DNA of 64,000 nt from Celerinatantimonas yamalensis. GTDB lineage: Bacteria > Pseudomonadota > Gammaproteobacteria > Enterobacterales > Celerinatantimonadaceae. Position 1 is the stretch's first letter. Each line of letters starts with the position of its first letter. The notes beneath the pieces were generated by a model that saw only the letters and a list, made by a program, of their open reading frames with translations, did no database searches and was not told where the DNA came from. A program made the translations under genes and the position numbers. Location of the stretch: assembly GCF_046054155.1 (NCBI RefSeq), contig NZ_JBEQCT010000002.1, positions 372,001-436,000 on the forward strand. Direction: 5' to 3'. Positions 52,674 through 60,889 of this stretch are shown here, piece after piece.

Positions 52674-55336
52674 GTAAAGTCATTCACGTTATTGCTCATA
52701 CCCATTGGGATTATGAGTGGTATTTCACCCATTCAGAGTCAACCGTGCAGCTGGTTTATCATTTAGACGATCTCTTTGATGCATTCGAGTCAGGCCAGCT
52801 CACGCACTACATTCTTGATGGGCAGCTCAGCATTGTTGAGGATTACTTAGCCCTAGTCCCCCGTAATAAAGCAAAGCTGAGTCAATGGGTTTGCCAAAAT
52901 AAGCTCAAGATTGGCCCTTGGTATACTCAAACCGATCAGTTAATCATTAGCGGTGAGTCAATCGTGCGTAACTTGCAGCTCGGCATTGAAAGCGCACGCC
53001 ACTTAGGTGGCTGTTGGATGATGGGCTATGTTCCAGATGCTTTTGGCCAAAGCATCGATATGCCTAAAATATATGCGGGTTTTGACATTAAACGCAGTGT
53101 GTTTTGGCGGGGTTTAGCCTCATCAACCTGCCCAACACGCGAGTTCAACTGGCGCAGTGAAGATGGCAGCCAAGTACAGTGTTATCAACTGCGCAATGGC
53201 TATTACTTAGCTGAAGAGCAAATTCGCTCGCAACACCCTGATGACATTGTGACGATGATTGCTCAAGATACCAATAGCCATCATCTACCCATGCCTTATG
53301 GTGCCGATCAAATTAAGGTAGATACCTGCTTGACCGAGCGTATCAACACCTATAATCGTCAGAGCCAGCATCAATTTATTCAAAGCAGTTACGAAGCTCT
53401 TTTTGATGGCATCAACACCGAAGAACATCAACTTGCGACCATCGAAGGCGAGATGATTGATGGGCAGTTTTCCAAGATACATCGTTCCATCTATTCTACC
53501 CGTTATGATCATAAACAGCTCAACGATAAGATAGAAACGCATATGAGTTTGGTGCTCGAACCATTAATGCTTATGGCAAGTCAGTTAGGTATTCCCTATA
53601 AACAAGGCGTGATAACAGCGCTGTGGAAACAGCTGCTACGTAATCACGCTCACGATAGTGCCGGAGGCTGCAATAGCGATCGCACCAATCAGCAAATTTT
53701 ACAACGCCTCACCACCACCGCACAGATGACAACGGCCAATATCGACTTCTTAGTCCACAAACTCGCCGAATCATATATCTCCGCAAACACCCAGCACATA
53801 CCGTTAATGTTGCTAAATACTTTACCCGTCGCTCGCCATGAAGTGACCGTCGTCGAGCTGGCTACCGAACAACCTGAATTTCAGTTGATCGATCCAGATG
53901 GGAAGCCAGTTACATACACACTATTAAGCTCGACTCGTTGCTATCGCGGCAGTATAAAGCGCGATCCCAAAGATCACGACCCCGCGCTTTATTATTACCA
54001 ACAGCAAATTGAGTTTTTCGCCGAGTTGCCTGCATTAGGATTTTGCTGTTACAGCATCCAAGAATGTAAGGCGCCAACTCATTTGATTCAAAGTTACTCA
54101 TTGGCAAATGCCAGTATCCAAAATCAGCGATTACACATAGAACTGCGCTACGGGCAATTGCATTTAACCGATACCCTGACCCAGAGCCATTGGCAAGATT
54201 TCTTAACCATTTATGATATGGGCGATGATGGTGACAACTATGATTATTCTCCGCCGCAGCAAGACTGGCAGCTATCACTGAACTTTACCAATGCTCAAAG
54301 TCTGCAGCAAACCAGTGCCACCAGCCAGCGATTAATATTAGAAGGTCACTGGCTACTACCAGCTAATTTAGCAGAACGCGCATTGCATCAGTGCTCGGTT
54401 AAACAAACCTATCGCTTAAGCTTGATCCTACGCAATGATGGGCCATTGGAAATTGATTTAATGGTTGACAATAAAGCCTGTGATCATCGCATGCAACTGT
54501 TGGTTCACAGTGATATTCAGACTACAGATTCCATTGCAGATACACCGTTTGGCTGTGTTCAACGTGCGAATCACCATCCGTTGATGGATAACTGGCAAAA
54601 ACAAGGCTGGAAAGAGGAACCCTCGGCTATTTATCCATTGATCCACCATGTTTCATTCGTAGATCACTCCAAATCACTCACGCTCTATGCATGTGGGATC
54701 AAAGAGTATCAAGTTTACACCGATTTTCTGACCACAGAGGCAACAACACCAACCACTGCATTGGCATTAACGCTATTTCGGTCCATAGGTTGGCTTGGCA
54801 AACCGGATCTTCAACGCCGCCCTGGCGTCGCCTCTGGGCAGCAGTTTAAATATATTCCGACGCCGGATAGCCAGTTACTGCAACCATTAACCTTCAAAAT
54901 AGGACTCGACTTACATCCGAATTATCAAGGCGCACTGCTGATGCAAAATTGGCAGCGTTTAGCAGTGCCGATCATCAGCTATCAGCAGCAACAATTAAAC
55001 CGATTTACCAATACTATGAAGTACTTTGGTGTCAATCCGCTACCGAATGCGTTAGCATCGCGTTTTAGTTTACTCACGATTAATGCGCCTCAATTAGTCT
55101 GCAGCGCGATAAAACAGGCCCAAGCGGATGAGGGATGGATTATTCGAATCTATAATCCTGCTAGCTACGCAATTACTGACGCAGGCTTTGTACAATTGCC
55201 AGAGCACATCAATACAGCAGCCTTAGTGAACTTAAATGAGCAGCAACCCCAACCAATTCCGATTCACCAAGCGATGCTGCATCTGGGTCTATTTGCACCG
55301 AAGCAGATAAAAACCTTTAAGGTATATAGCGCCTAA
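52670..55336 (+). CDS. mngB: GH38 alpha-mannosidase, MngB-like (mannosylglycerate hydrolase)
   Basis: 888 residues, close to E. coli MngB (877). Zn-site motifs: AHTHWDYEWYF (His-x-Asp, about residues 8-18) and YVPDAFGQSIDMPKI, whose aspartate is the nucleophile region; LLRNHAHDSAGGCNSD is the third zinc block. The C-terminal beta-rich domains include DDGDNYDYSPPQQDW and MDNWQKQGWKEEPSAIYP, both close to MngB. It cleaves phosphorylated 2-O-mannosylglycerate to mannose-6-phosphate and glycerate in the cytoplasm. The substrate is inferred from the family and the adjoining PTS. Confidence 0.9.
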   Translation: MSKVIHVIAHTHWDYEWYFTHSESTVQLVYHLDDLFDAFESGQLTHYILDGQLSIVEDYLALVPRNKAKLSQWVCQNKLKIGPWYTQTDQLIISGESIVRNLQLGIESARHLGGCWMMGYVPDAFGQSIDMPKIYAGFDIKRSVFWRGLASSTCPTREFNWRSEDGSQVQCYQLRNGYYLAEEQIRSQHPDDIVTMIAQDTNSHHLPMPYGADQIKVDTCLTERINTYNRQSQHQFIQSSYEALFDGINTEEHQLATIEGEMIDGQFSKIHRSIYSTRYDHKQLNDKIETHMSLVLEPLMLMASQLGIPYKQGVITALWKQLLRNHAHDSAGGCNSDRTNQQILQRLTTTAQMTTANIDFLVHKLAESYISANTQHIPLMLLNTLPVARHEVTVVELATEQPEFQLIDPDGKPVTYTLLSSTRCYRGSIKRDPKDHDPALYYYQQQIEFFAELPALGFCCYSIQECKAPTHLIQSYSLANASIQNQRLHIELRYGQLHLTDTLTQSHWQDFLTIYDMGDDGDNYDYSPPQQDWQLSLNFTNAQSLQQTSATSQRLILEGHWLLPANLAERALHQCSVKQTYRLSLILRNDGPLEIDLMVDNKACDHRMQLLVHSDIQTTDSIADTPFGCVQRANHHPLMDNWQKQGWKEEPSAIYPLIHHVSFVDHSKSLTLYACGIKEYQVYTDFLTTEATTPTTALALTLFRSIGWLGKPDLQRRPGVASGQQFKYIPTPDSQLLQPLTFKIGLDLHPNYQGALLMQNWQRLAVPIISYQQQQLNRFTNTMKYFGVNPLPNALASRFSLLTINAPQLVCSAIKQAQADEGWIIRIYNPASYAITDAGFVQLPEHINTAALVNLNEQQPQPIPIHQAMLHLGLFAPKQIKTFKVYSA

Positions 55337-55417
55337 TTGGCCCCTTCGCACGGTGTCAACGGCGGCAAGGGAATCATGACATTGGGATATGGATGCAAAT
55401 TGAGGAGAATGAGTCAT

Positions 55418-56221
55418 ATGGCTATGAATAACGATCTGACGATGATCATCCGTTATGCGCGGGTCAAATTCACGCGAACCGATCATCAAATCGCCGATTA
55501 TCTGCTCTCGCACTCCAGCCCAGAAAAAATTGAGCCATTAGCGCTGCACATTGGCGTATCCATCTCCAGTTTAACCCGTTTTATTAAGAAACTTGGATTT
55601 TCATCGTTTAAGGAGTTCTATTATCGCTATCAACAGCAACTTAATGGCAATCAACACGACAATTCCGCCAATCAACATGACGCACTGCATTATGAATATG
55701 TCAATCTATTACAAAACATCCATGAGCAGTTAGATGTCACAGTAACCGAAGCTCTAGCTCAGGGTATTGCGCAGCGAACAGGGTTTCATGTGTTTGGCGC
55801 AGGGTTTAGCACGTTTGCCGCTGAAGATCTCAAGCTACGTTTTCGCCGATTAGGTAAATTTGTTGAGATCATTACCGATATCGACTCAATGAAAATGTAC
55901 AGTCCGCTGCTTAAAGCCGATGATTTACTCATTGTATTGTCACTCAATGGTCGCAGCGAGCGTTTGACACACTACTTAGCCACATTGCAAGAGCGCCACG
56001 TCACCATTGCGTGTATCAGCGCAAATAAAAAATCTCCCCTGTTGGCCCTGGCAAATCACGCACTTATCACCGCATCGCTCAATGGAGAAGAGGCAACCGG
56101 CATGATTACACCGCAGCTGCCTTTGCTGATGGCCATTGACTTTCTCTATTATATCTATGTATCGCGTTACCAAGACTCGATTAATTTGTGGATGCAAACA
56201 GAAAAAGATTATCTGGCTTAA
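55418..56221 (+). CDS. RpiR/MurR-family regulator with SIS domain
   Basis: A 267-residue regulator. The N-terminal HTH_6 (MIIRYARVKFTRTDHQIADYLLSHS ... VSISSLTRFIKKLGFSSFKEFYY) is joined to a sugar-phosphate-isomerase (SIS) domain with GFHVFGAGFSTFAAEDLKLRFRRLG and DDLLIVLSLNGRSE. I start at 55418, preceded by TGAGGAG, rather than at the longer frame from 55337. It is co-directional with the PTS and mngB genes and likely senses a sugar phosphate produced by them. E. coli uses a GntR protein (MngR) for this. Confidence 0.9.
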   Translation: MAMNNDLTMIIRYARVKFTRTDHQIADYLLSHSSPEKIEPLALHIGVSISSLTRFIKKLGFSSFKEFYYRYQQQLNGNQHDNSANQHDALHYEYVNLLQNIHEQLDVTVTEALAQGIAQRTGFHVFGAGFSTFAAEDLKLRFRRLGKFVEIITDIDSMKMYSPLLKADDLLIVLSLNGRSERLTHYLATLQERHVTIACISANKKSPLLALANHALITASLNGEEATGMITPQLPLLMAIDFLYYIYVSRYQDSINLWMQTEKDYLA

Positions 56222-56394
56222 AGCCCTCTTCTCATCACTGACCAGCATCATTCATCTTCTTCATTTTACGGTTATTTCAAACACGCTTTTAGCGCATCGC
56301 TCTGATATATTATTCAAGCGGTTAGCGTTAAGATGAATGAACACCGCCTCACGCGTTCCGATTCGTCACCAAGATGCTCATCCTAAGGAGTTCC

Positions 56395-57279
56395 ATGTTT
56401 ATTGCCTTTCTCGCAGCCATTGTGCCGGTATTAATCATCGCAGGGCTTGGCGCTATACTCAGTCGCAACACCAGCTATTTAGACGATCCAAACCTGCCAC
56501 AGTTAGTGGTAAATGTCGGCATGCCGTGTCTGTTATTACACTCGATGCTCGGCAACCACATTGACTTTTTTGGGATGGGTAAATTGGTGCTCGCCAGTGC
56601 TCTAGCACTATTGGCAATGGTGATTGTCTCTTTGATTGTTCTTAAGTTGATGGGATTAAAAGCGCGCTTCTATCTGCCGGTCCTAGTCAACCCTAATACT
56701 GGCAATTTAGGAATACCTATCGCTTATGCACTGCTTGGTAATCAAGGGTTGGCAGGCGCGGTGATCATCTCATCAGTGATTGAAATCAGCCACTTTACGT
56801 TAGGTATTGGATTGATGTCAGGCAGTTATTCCCCACGTCGGTTACTCGCCAACCCACCCATTATCTCGCTGATCATCGGCGCGGTGATTTTAGGGCTTAA
56901 GATCCCTGTCCCTCATTTTCTGTTGCAGGTCTTTACCATGCTAGGCAGCATTGCCGTGCCCATTATGTTATTGATGTTAGGCCGCTCTTTGGCACATATG
57001 AAGGTACATGAAGCCAATTGGGTGCGTCTATCATTTTTAGCGCTGTATCGCCCCGCGATTGGCTTATCGATGGCGTGGGGCGCAGCGCTATTATTACATC
57101 TATCACCGCTTCATAGCGCAAATTTAATGATCGCCTTTTGTATGCCTGTCGCTGTTTTAAACTATATTTTTGCCACCCGCTACAAAGGCCCTGTCAATGA
57201 TGTTGCGGGATTGACGTTTTTAACCTTACCCACGGCCTTTCTCGCTTTAATAGTGATCCGGCTGTTTATCTTGCCATAA
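56395..57279 (+). CDS. AEC-family (auxin efflux carrier-like) transporter
   Basis: A 294-residue protein with about ten spans and the AEC N-terminal half VPVLIIAGLGAILSRN and NVGMPCLLLHSML. NPNTGNLGIPIAYALLG is the conserved central segment. The ATG at 56395 follows AAGGAGTTCC. AEC exporters in bacteria move carboxylates such as malate; next to mannosylglycerate genes, glycerate export is conceivable, but this is conjecture. Confidence 0.88.
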   Translation: MFIAFLAAIVPVLIIAGLGAILSRNTSYLDDPNLPQLVVNVGMPCLLLHSMLGNHIDFFGMGKLVLASALALLAMVIVSLIVLKLMGLKARFYLPVLVNPNTGNLGIPIAYALLGNQGLAGAVIISSVIEISHFTLGIGLMSGSYSPRRLLANPPIISLIIGAVILGLKIPVPHFLLQVFTMLGSIAVPIMLLMLGRSLAHMKVHEANWVRLSFLALYRPAIGLSMAWGAALLLHLSPLHSANLMIAFCMPVAVLNYIFATRYKGPVNDVAGLTFLTLPTAFLALIVIRLFILP

Positions 57280-57705
57280 ATAGATCGCCTGATATGAGGT
57301 GCTGAAGCAGAGAAAACGCATGAAGGGCGAGCCAGTCAACTCAATGCGCTCACATCGTTCCCTAATAGATAGAGTGACCACACCTATGTTCACTTTTTGA
57401 ACGCAGCCTTTGGTTTACTAAGAAAATCGCTTCAGATCATCCAAAGGTGATTAGGTTTACGCCAATCATTGTTTATTTAATGAATATGGATTGATTAAAA
57501 AATATTTAAGCATTTGCTCTGCCCTATTAGAAAGCCAGTAAATTACTAAATTAACTAAGAGCGGATGCTATTAGTACAAAATATACTATCGATACACTAT
57601 TCACTTTGTGCTAAATAGGACTAATATAAATCTCGTGTTTGAAATATATATTCAAATATAAATCAAAGGGTTAACTGTTAGTTATCAATGATGAGGTAAC
57701 ATATC
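57280..57705. other. AT-rich intergenic region with a palindrome
   Basis: Gene-free. At 57640-57658 TTTGAA and TTCAAA flank ATATATA, an imperfect relative of the TGAATATATATTCA palindrome elsewhere in the window. It lies about 50 bases upstream of the small peptide gene and may be its operator or promoter element. Confidence 0.5.
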
Positions 57706-57792
57706 ATGGCTAAAAATAAAGAAACTAAAAAAGCAGCTCCAGCGCCAGCTAAACAAAATACTAAAAAAGCCAGCCCTAAAGTTTCTAAATAA
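57706..57792 (+). CDS. 28-residue Lys/Ala/Pro-rich basic peptide
   Basis: The peptide begins MAKNKETKKAAPAPAKQ and ends SPKVSK. Of 28 residues, 9 are Lys and none are aromatic, so it resembles the disordered tails of histone-H1-like or small ribosome-associated proteins. GATGAGGTAAC precedes the ATG. A 12-bp stem (TACAAGTTCCGT / ACGGAACTTGTA) at 57848-57876 follows and could be its terminator. The compact promoter-gene-hairpin arrangement argues for a real small gene, but I do not recognise a family. Confidence 0.55.
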   Translation: MAKNKETKKAAPAPAKQNTKKASPKVSK

Positions 57793-57847
57793 ATTTTAGA
57801 AAGGCTCCTGCCTTTAACGTCACAATCTAATCATCTGTGCGTTAATG

Positions 57848-57876
57848 TACAAGTTCCGTCCCAAACGGAACTTGTA
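57848..57876. terminator. hairpin between the small peptide gene and aegA
   Basis: A 12-bp perfect stem with a 5-base loop (CCCAA), in the convergent gap. Tails are TAAAAT on one side and CATTAAC on the other, so it could serve both genes weakly. Confidence 0.6.
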
Positions 57877-57965
57877 TAAAATAGCTCTATTCATCTCTGT
57901 TTAAATCCATCGGTAAATACAAACTTCCACCTAGATCGTTTGCTATTGCTTCCATATTGACTTGT

Positions 57966-59963
57966 TTACTCAGTGTGATGGCTTTGAGTTAGATAACTTA
58001 AGAGCCCTGCCGCCGCATGTCGACCTTCAGCCATAGCAGTGACCACTAAATCAGCGCCGCGCACCGCATCCCCCCCAGCAAAAATCTTTGGATTGCTGGT
58101 CTGATAGGGATAATGGCTTTGCACACTAGCGACAATGCGCCCTTGGGTGTTTATATCAATATGCCGTTCAGCTAACCATGTAAGATCGTGAGGCAAAAAG
58201 CCAAAGGCGATAATCACGGCATCGGCGGGCATCACAAATTCTGAGCCCGCGATAGGCTCTGGTCGACGTCGGCCATCATCCCCCGGCTCACCAAGCTGGG
58301 TGCGCAACATTTGAATACCACTGACAGAGCCGTCTTGGTTGAGCTCAATACTAATGGGTTGCACATTAAATTCAAATTCAACGCCCTCTTCCTTAGCGTT
58401 TTGCACCTCTTTTTTCGAGCCTGGCATATTCGCTTCATCACGTCGATACGCGCATGTAACGTGCTTAGCGTCTTGTCGCAGCGCAGTACGCACACAATCC
58501 ATTGCCGTGTCGCCGCCGCCTAACACCACCACTTGCTGATGGACCAAATCAATATAAGGTTGCTCAGGCAGCTCATCTAAACGCATTAAAAAACGGGTGT
58601 TCGCAATTAAATAAGGCAACGCATCAAACACACCAGGCGCATCGTTATGAGGCAACTTCACTTGCATCGGCTGGTAAGTTCCCACCCCAACAAACATCGC
58701 GTCATACTCTTCGAGCAATTGAGAAACCGCAATATCTTGGCCGACTTCACAATTGAGCTGAAATTCGATCCCCATCTGAGCAAAAATATCACGGCGCCGA
58801 GCCAGCAGTGATTTATCCAATTTAAACGCCGGAATACCAAAGGTTAGCAGCCCACCTATCTCAGGGTGGCGATCAAACACGCAAACCTTAACACCATGCC
58901 TCACTAATTGGTCAGCGCAGGCAAGCCCTGCGGGACCGGCCCCAACAATGGCAACTTTGTATCCGGTCGGCACCACCGACGAGAGATCGGGCTGCCAGCC
59001 GCTAGCAAACGCTTGCTCAGCGATATAACGCTCGATATTGCCAATCGTCACCGCACCAGTACTATCTTTTAATGTACATTGGTTTTCACAGAGGCGATCT
59101 TGCGGGCAGATGCGTCCGGTGATTTCAGGCATACAGTTAGTCTGATGCGACAGTTCAACCGCCTCCATCACCCGTCCAGCTTTAATCAGTTCAATCCATT
59201 GAGGAATATGGTTATGCAGCGGACATTGCCACTCACAGATACTGTGATCGCCACATTTAAGGCACCGTTCACTTTGTTGTTGTGCTTGCTCTGTCGAAAA
59301 GGTTTGATAAAGCTCTGTAAACTGAGTTCGACGAATAGCTAACGGTATTTTGATGGGATCTTGACGAGGCGCAGTGGTCGCTATCTGCGCGAGTTTACTT
59401 TTCGCAGACTCGGGTTCGATACTCTCATCCAACGCATTATCATATTGATCGCGATGCCAAGGTTGGGCACTCTTAATCGCCGCCAATTGGCGCCGCGTAT
59501 TGTTCATCACCGCTAATTGCGTCGCATCAACTAATTGCAAAGCGCCGCTGGGGCATTGCTCCACGCAAGCCGGACCAGCGTCACGGCCTTCACACAAATC
59601 ACACTTTATCGCTTGGGCGTTTATTCCATCATCAACAGATTGCAGCACCACTTCAAATGCGCCAAACGGACAACTCACTTCGCAACTTTTACAACCAATA
59701 CATAGACTTTGCTCCACGTGGACACTCCCCCCTTGCGAGGTTATGGCACCCATCGGGCAACTGTCTACACAAGGCGCTTGTTCACAGTGGTGACAAGTCA
59801 CCACATTGTGATGTTCACCGATTTTAACCACTCGAATGCGGGGGTGAAACAATGCTTCAGATACGACATGCTGATCATCGTTATGCGCCATAACGCAAGC
59901 TATCTCGCACGCATGACAGCCGATGCATTGTTGAGTATTAGTAAAAATAAAATGATTCATCAC
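57966..59963 (-). CDS. aegA: AegA-type oxidoreductase: 4Fe-4S ferredoxin domain fused to a GltD-like flavoprotein
   Basis: 665 residues (E. coli AegA is 659). The N-terminal ferredoxin part has three or four cysteine clusters (QQCIGCHACEIACVMAHN, VTCHHCEQAPCVDSCPMGAI, CIGCKSCEVSCPFGAF, CDLCEGRDAGPACVEQCP). The C-terminal part is a glutamate-synthase-small-subunit-like FAD/NADPH reductase: KCGDHSICEWQCPLHNHIPQW, KVAIVGAGPAGLACADQL and VVVLGGGDTAMDCVRTALRQ. In E. coli AegA takes part in formate-dependent anaerobic uric acid degradation. No urate permease or formate dehydrogenase gene is beside it here, so its partner is not shown. Confidence 0.88.
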   Translation of the reverse strand: MMNHFIFTNTQQCIGCHACEIACVMAHNDDQHVVSEALFHPRIRVVKIGEHHNVVTCHHCEQAPCVDSCPMGAITSQGGSVHVEQSLCIGCKSCEVSCPFGAFEVVLQSVDDGINAQAIKCDLCEGRDAGPACVEQCPSGALQLVDATQLAVMNNTRRQLAAIKSAQPWHRDQYDNALDESIEPESAKSKLAQIATTAPRQDPIKIPLAIRRTQFTELYQTFSTEQAQQQSERCLKCGDHSICEWQCPLHNHIPQWIELIKAGRVMEAVELSHQTNCMPEITGRICPQDRLCENQCTLKDSTGAVTIGNIERYIAEQAFASGWQPDLSSVVPTGYKVAIVGAGPAGLACADQLVRHGVKVCVFDRHPEIGGLLTFGIPAFKLDKSLLARRRDIFAQMGIEFQLNCEVGQDIAVSQLLEEYDAMFVGVGTYQPMQVKLPHNDAPGVFDALPYLIANTRFLMRLDELPEQPYIDLVHQQVVVLGGGDTAMDCVRTALRQDAKHVTCAYRRDEANMPGSKKEVQNAKEEGVEFEFNVQPISIELNQDGSVSGIQMLRTQLGEPGDDGRRRPEPIAGSEFVMPADAVIIAFGFLPHDLTWLAERHIDINTQGRIVASVQSHYPYQTSNPKIFAGGDAVRGADLVVTAMAEGRHAAAGLLSYLTQSHHTE

Positions 59964-60810
59964 AACTCTTCTATTTAGTTGAATATACTCATTGCGATGG
60001 ATTTAAGTGGTTCGTTAAGACGCTCAGAGGCGCCGAGCCATGTAGCCCAGTTGGGACAAACATTCTATTCGATTCAACATTTGTGTGGTCTTCGGCTAGA
60101 ATGTAACGAATCATCAGCCATAGCGTTACTTTTTATCAACATGACATAGAAGTTGCGCGATGTCGTCTATTGCCATCAAGAGTTTGCGCTTTCACTGATC
60201 CGGATCAAAAGCGTAAGATCAATACATCGTAAAACCAACAATGACGAGACCAGATAGAACGCAGGTATAGAGCCATTGAACCTTGCCAGAGTGCGCTAGG
60301 CCAACAATCGCATAAAATGATAAAGTCGCTGATGATGAGTCGAGTTTATCAGAGTTATTAGCGTGTTAATTCAACAACAACCGCGATCATACCATCGACA
60401 TCGATCATGGCGCGACGTTGGCCTAGTCATCGAATATTCGATCGCATTAGTGCTCTGTGGCGCTTATCGGTGCTGACGCCCTTGAAACAAAGCGAGATGA
60501 GTGGATATCATCAAACCGATGCTCTTTTCAAGAACAAGGCGGTCGCTCACCGACACGCGCTATCTAGAAAAATCACTGTAGGTCGGCACCCCATAACACC
60601 GTTCAGTCACCCATGATGACAACCAACGTAGTGATGACTTAATTGAGATAAAACTTAGCATGAGCAACTATGTTTAGGGCCTCTAGATCATAAAATCAAT
60701 TAGTGGCATAAATATCAAGGATTACGCTCCTCCCTATTTTAAAAATTCGAAACAACTCACAGTTCAAACCACCATCTCATTAAAAAATTGATATAGGCCA
60801 CACCTTATTC
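59964..60810. other. gene-free region before the beta-glucoside PTS
   Basis: About 850 bases. A 69-codon plus-strand frame at 60407-60616 (MARRWPSHRIFDRISAL...) has no convincing ribosome site or motif and is probably chance. I see nothing else except the operators described at 60811-60860. Confidence 0.5.
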
Positions 60811-60824
60811 TGCAACCGGTTGCA
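60811..60824. promoter_or_regulatory. GalR/AscG-type operator 1
   Basis: TGCAACCGGTTGCA is a perfect 14-bp palindrome with the central CG of LacI/GalR-family sites and nearly the E. coli AscG consensus TGAAACCGGTTTCA. It is 36 bases centre-to-centre from operator 2. Confidence 0.8.
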
Positions 60825-60846
60825 AAGCGACTCTATTATTTTACTC

Positions 60847-60860
60847 TGAAACCGGTTGCA
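60847..60860. promoter_or_regulatory. GalR/AscG-type operator 2
   Basis: TGAAACCGGTTGCA differs from operator 1 at one position and lies 30 bases before the IIBCA start codon. Two sites about three and a half helical turns apart suit cooperative or looping repression by a LacI-family dimer. No such regulator lies adjacent within the window. Confidence 0.8.
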
Positions 60861-60889
60861 GATATATTTATAAACAAGGAAGGGGTCCT

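Noticed and set aside
60407..60616. 69-residue plus-strand ORF
   Set aside because: Weak start context and no recognisable sequence; composition unlike neighbouring genes.
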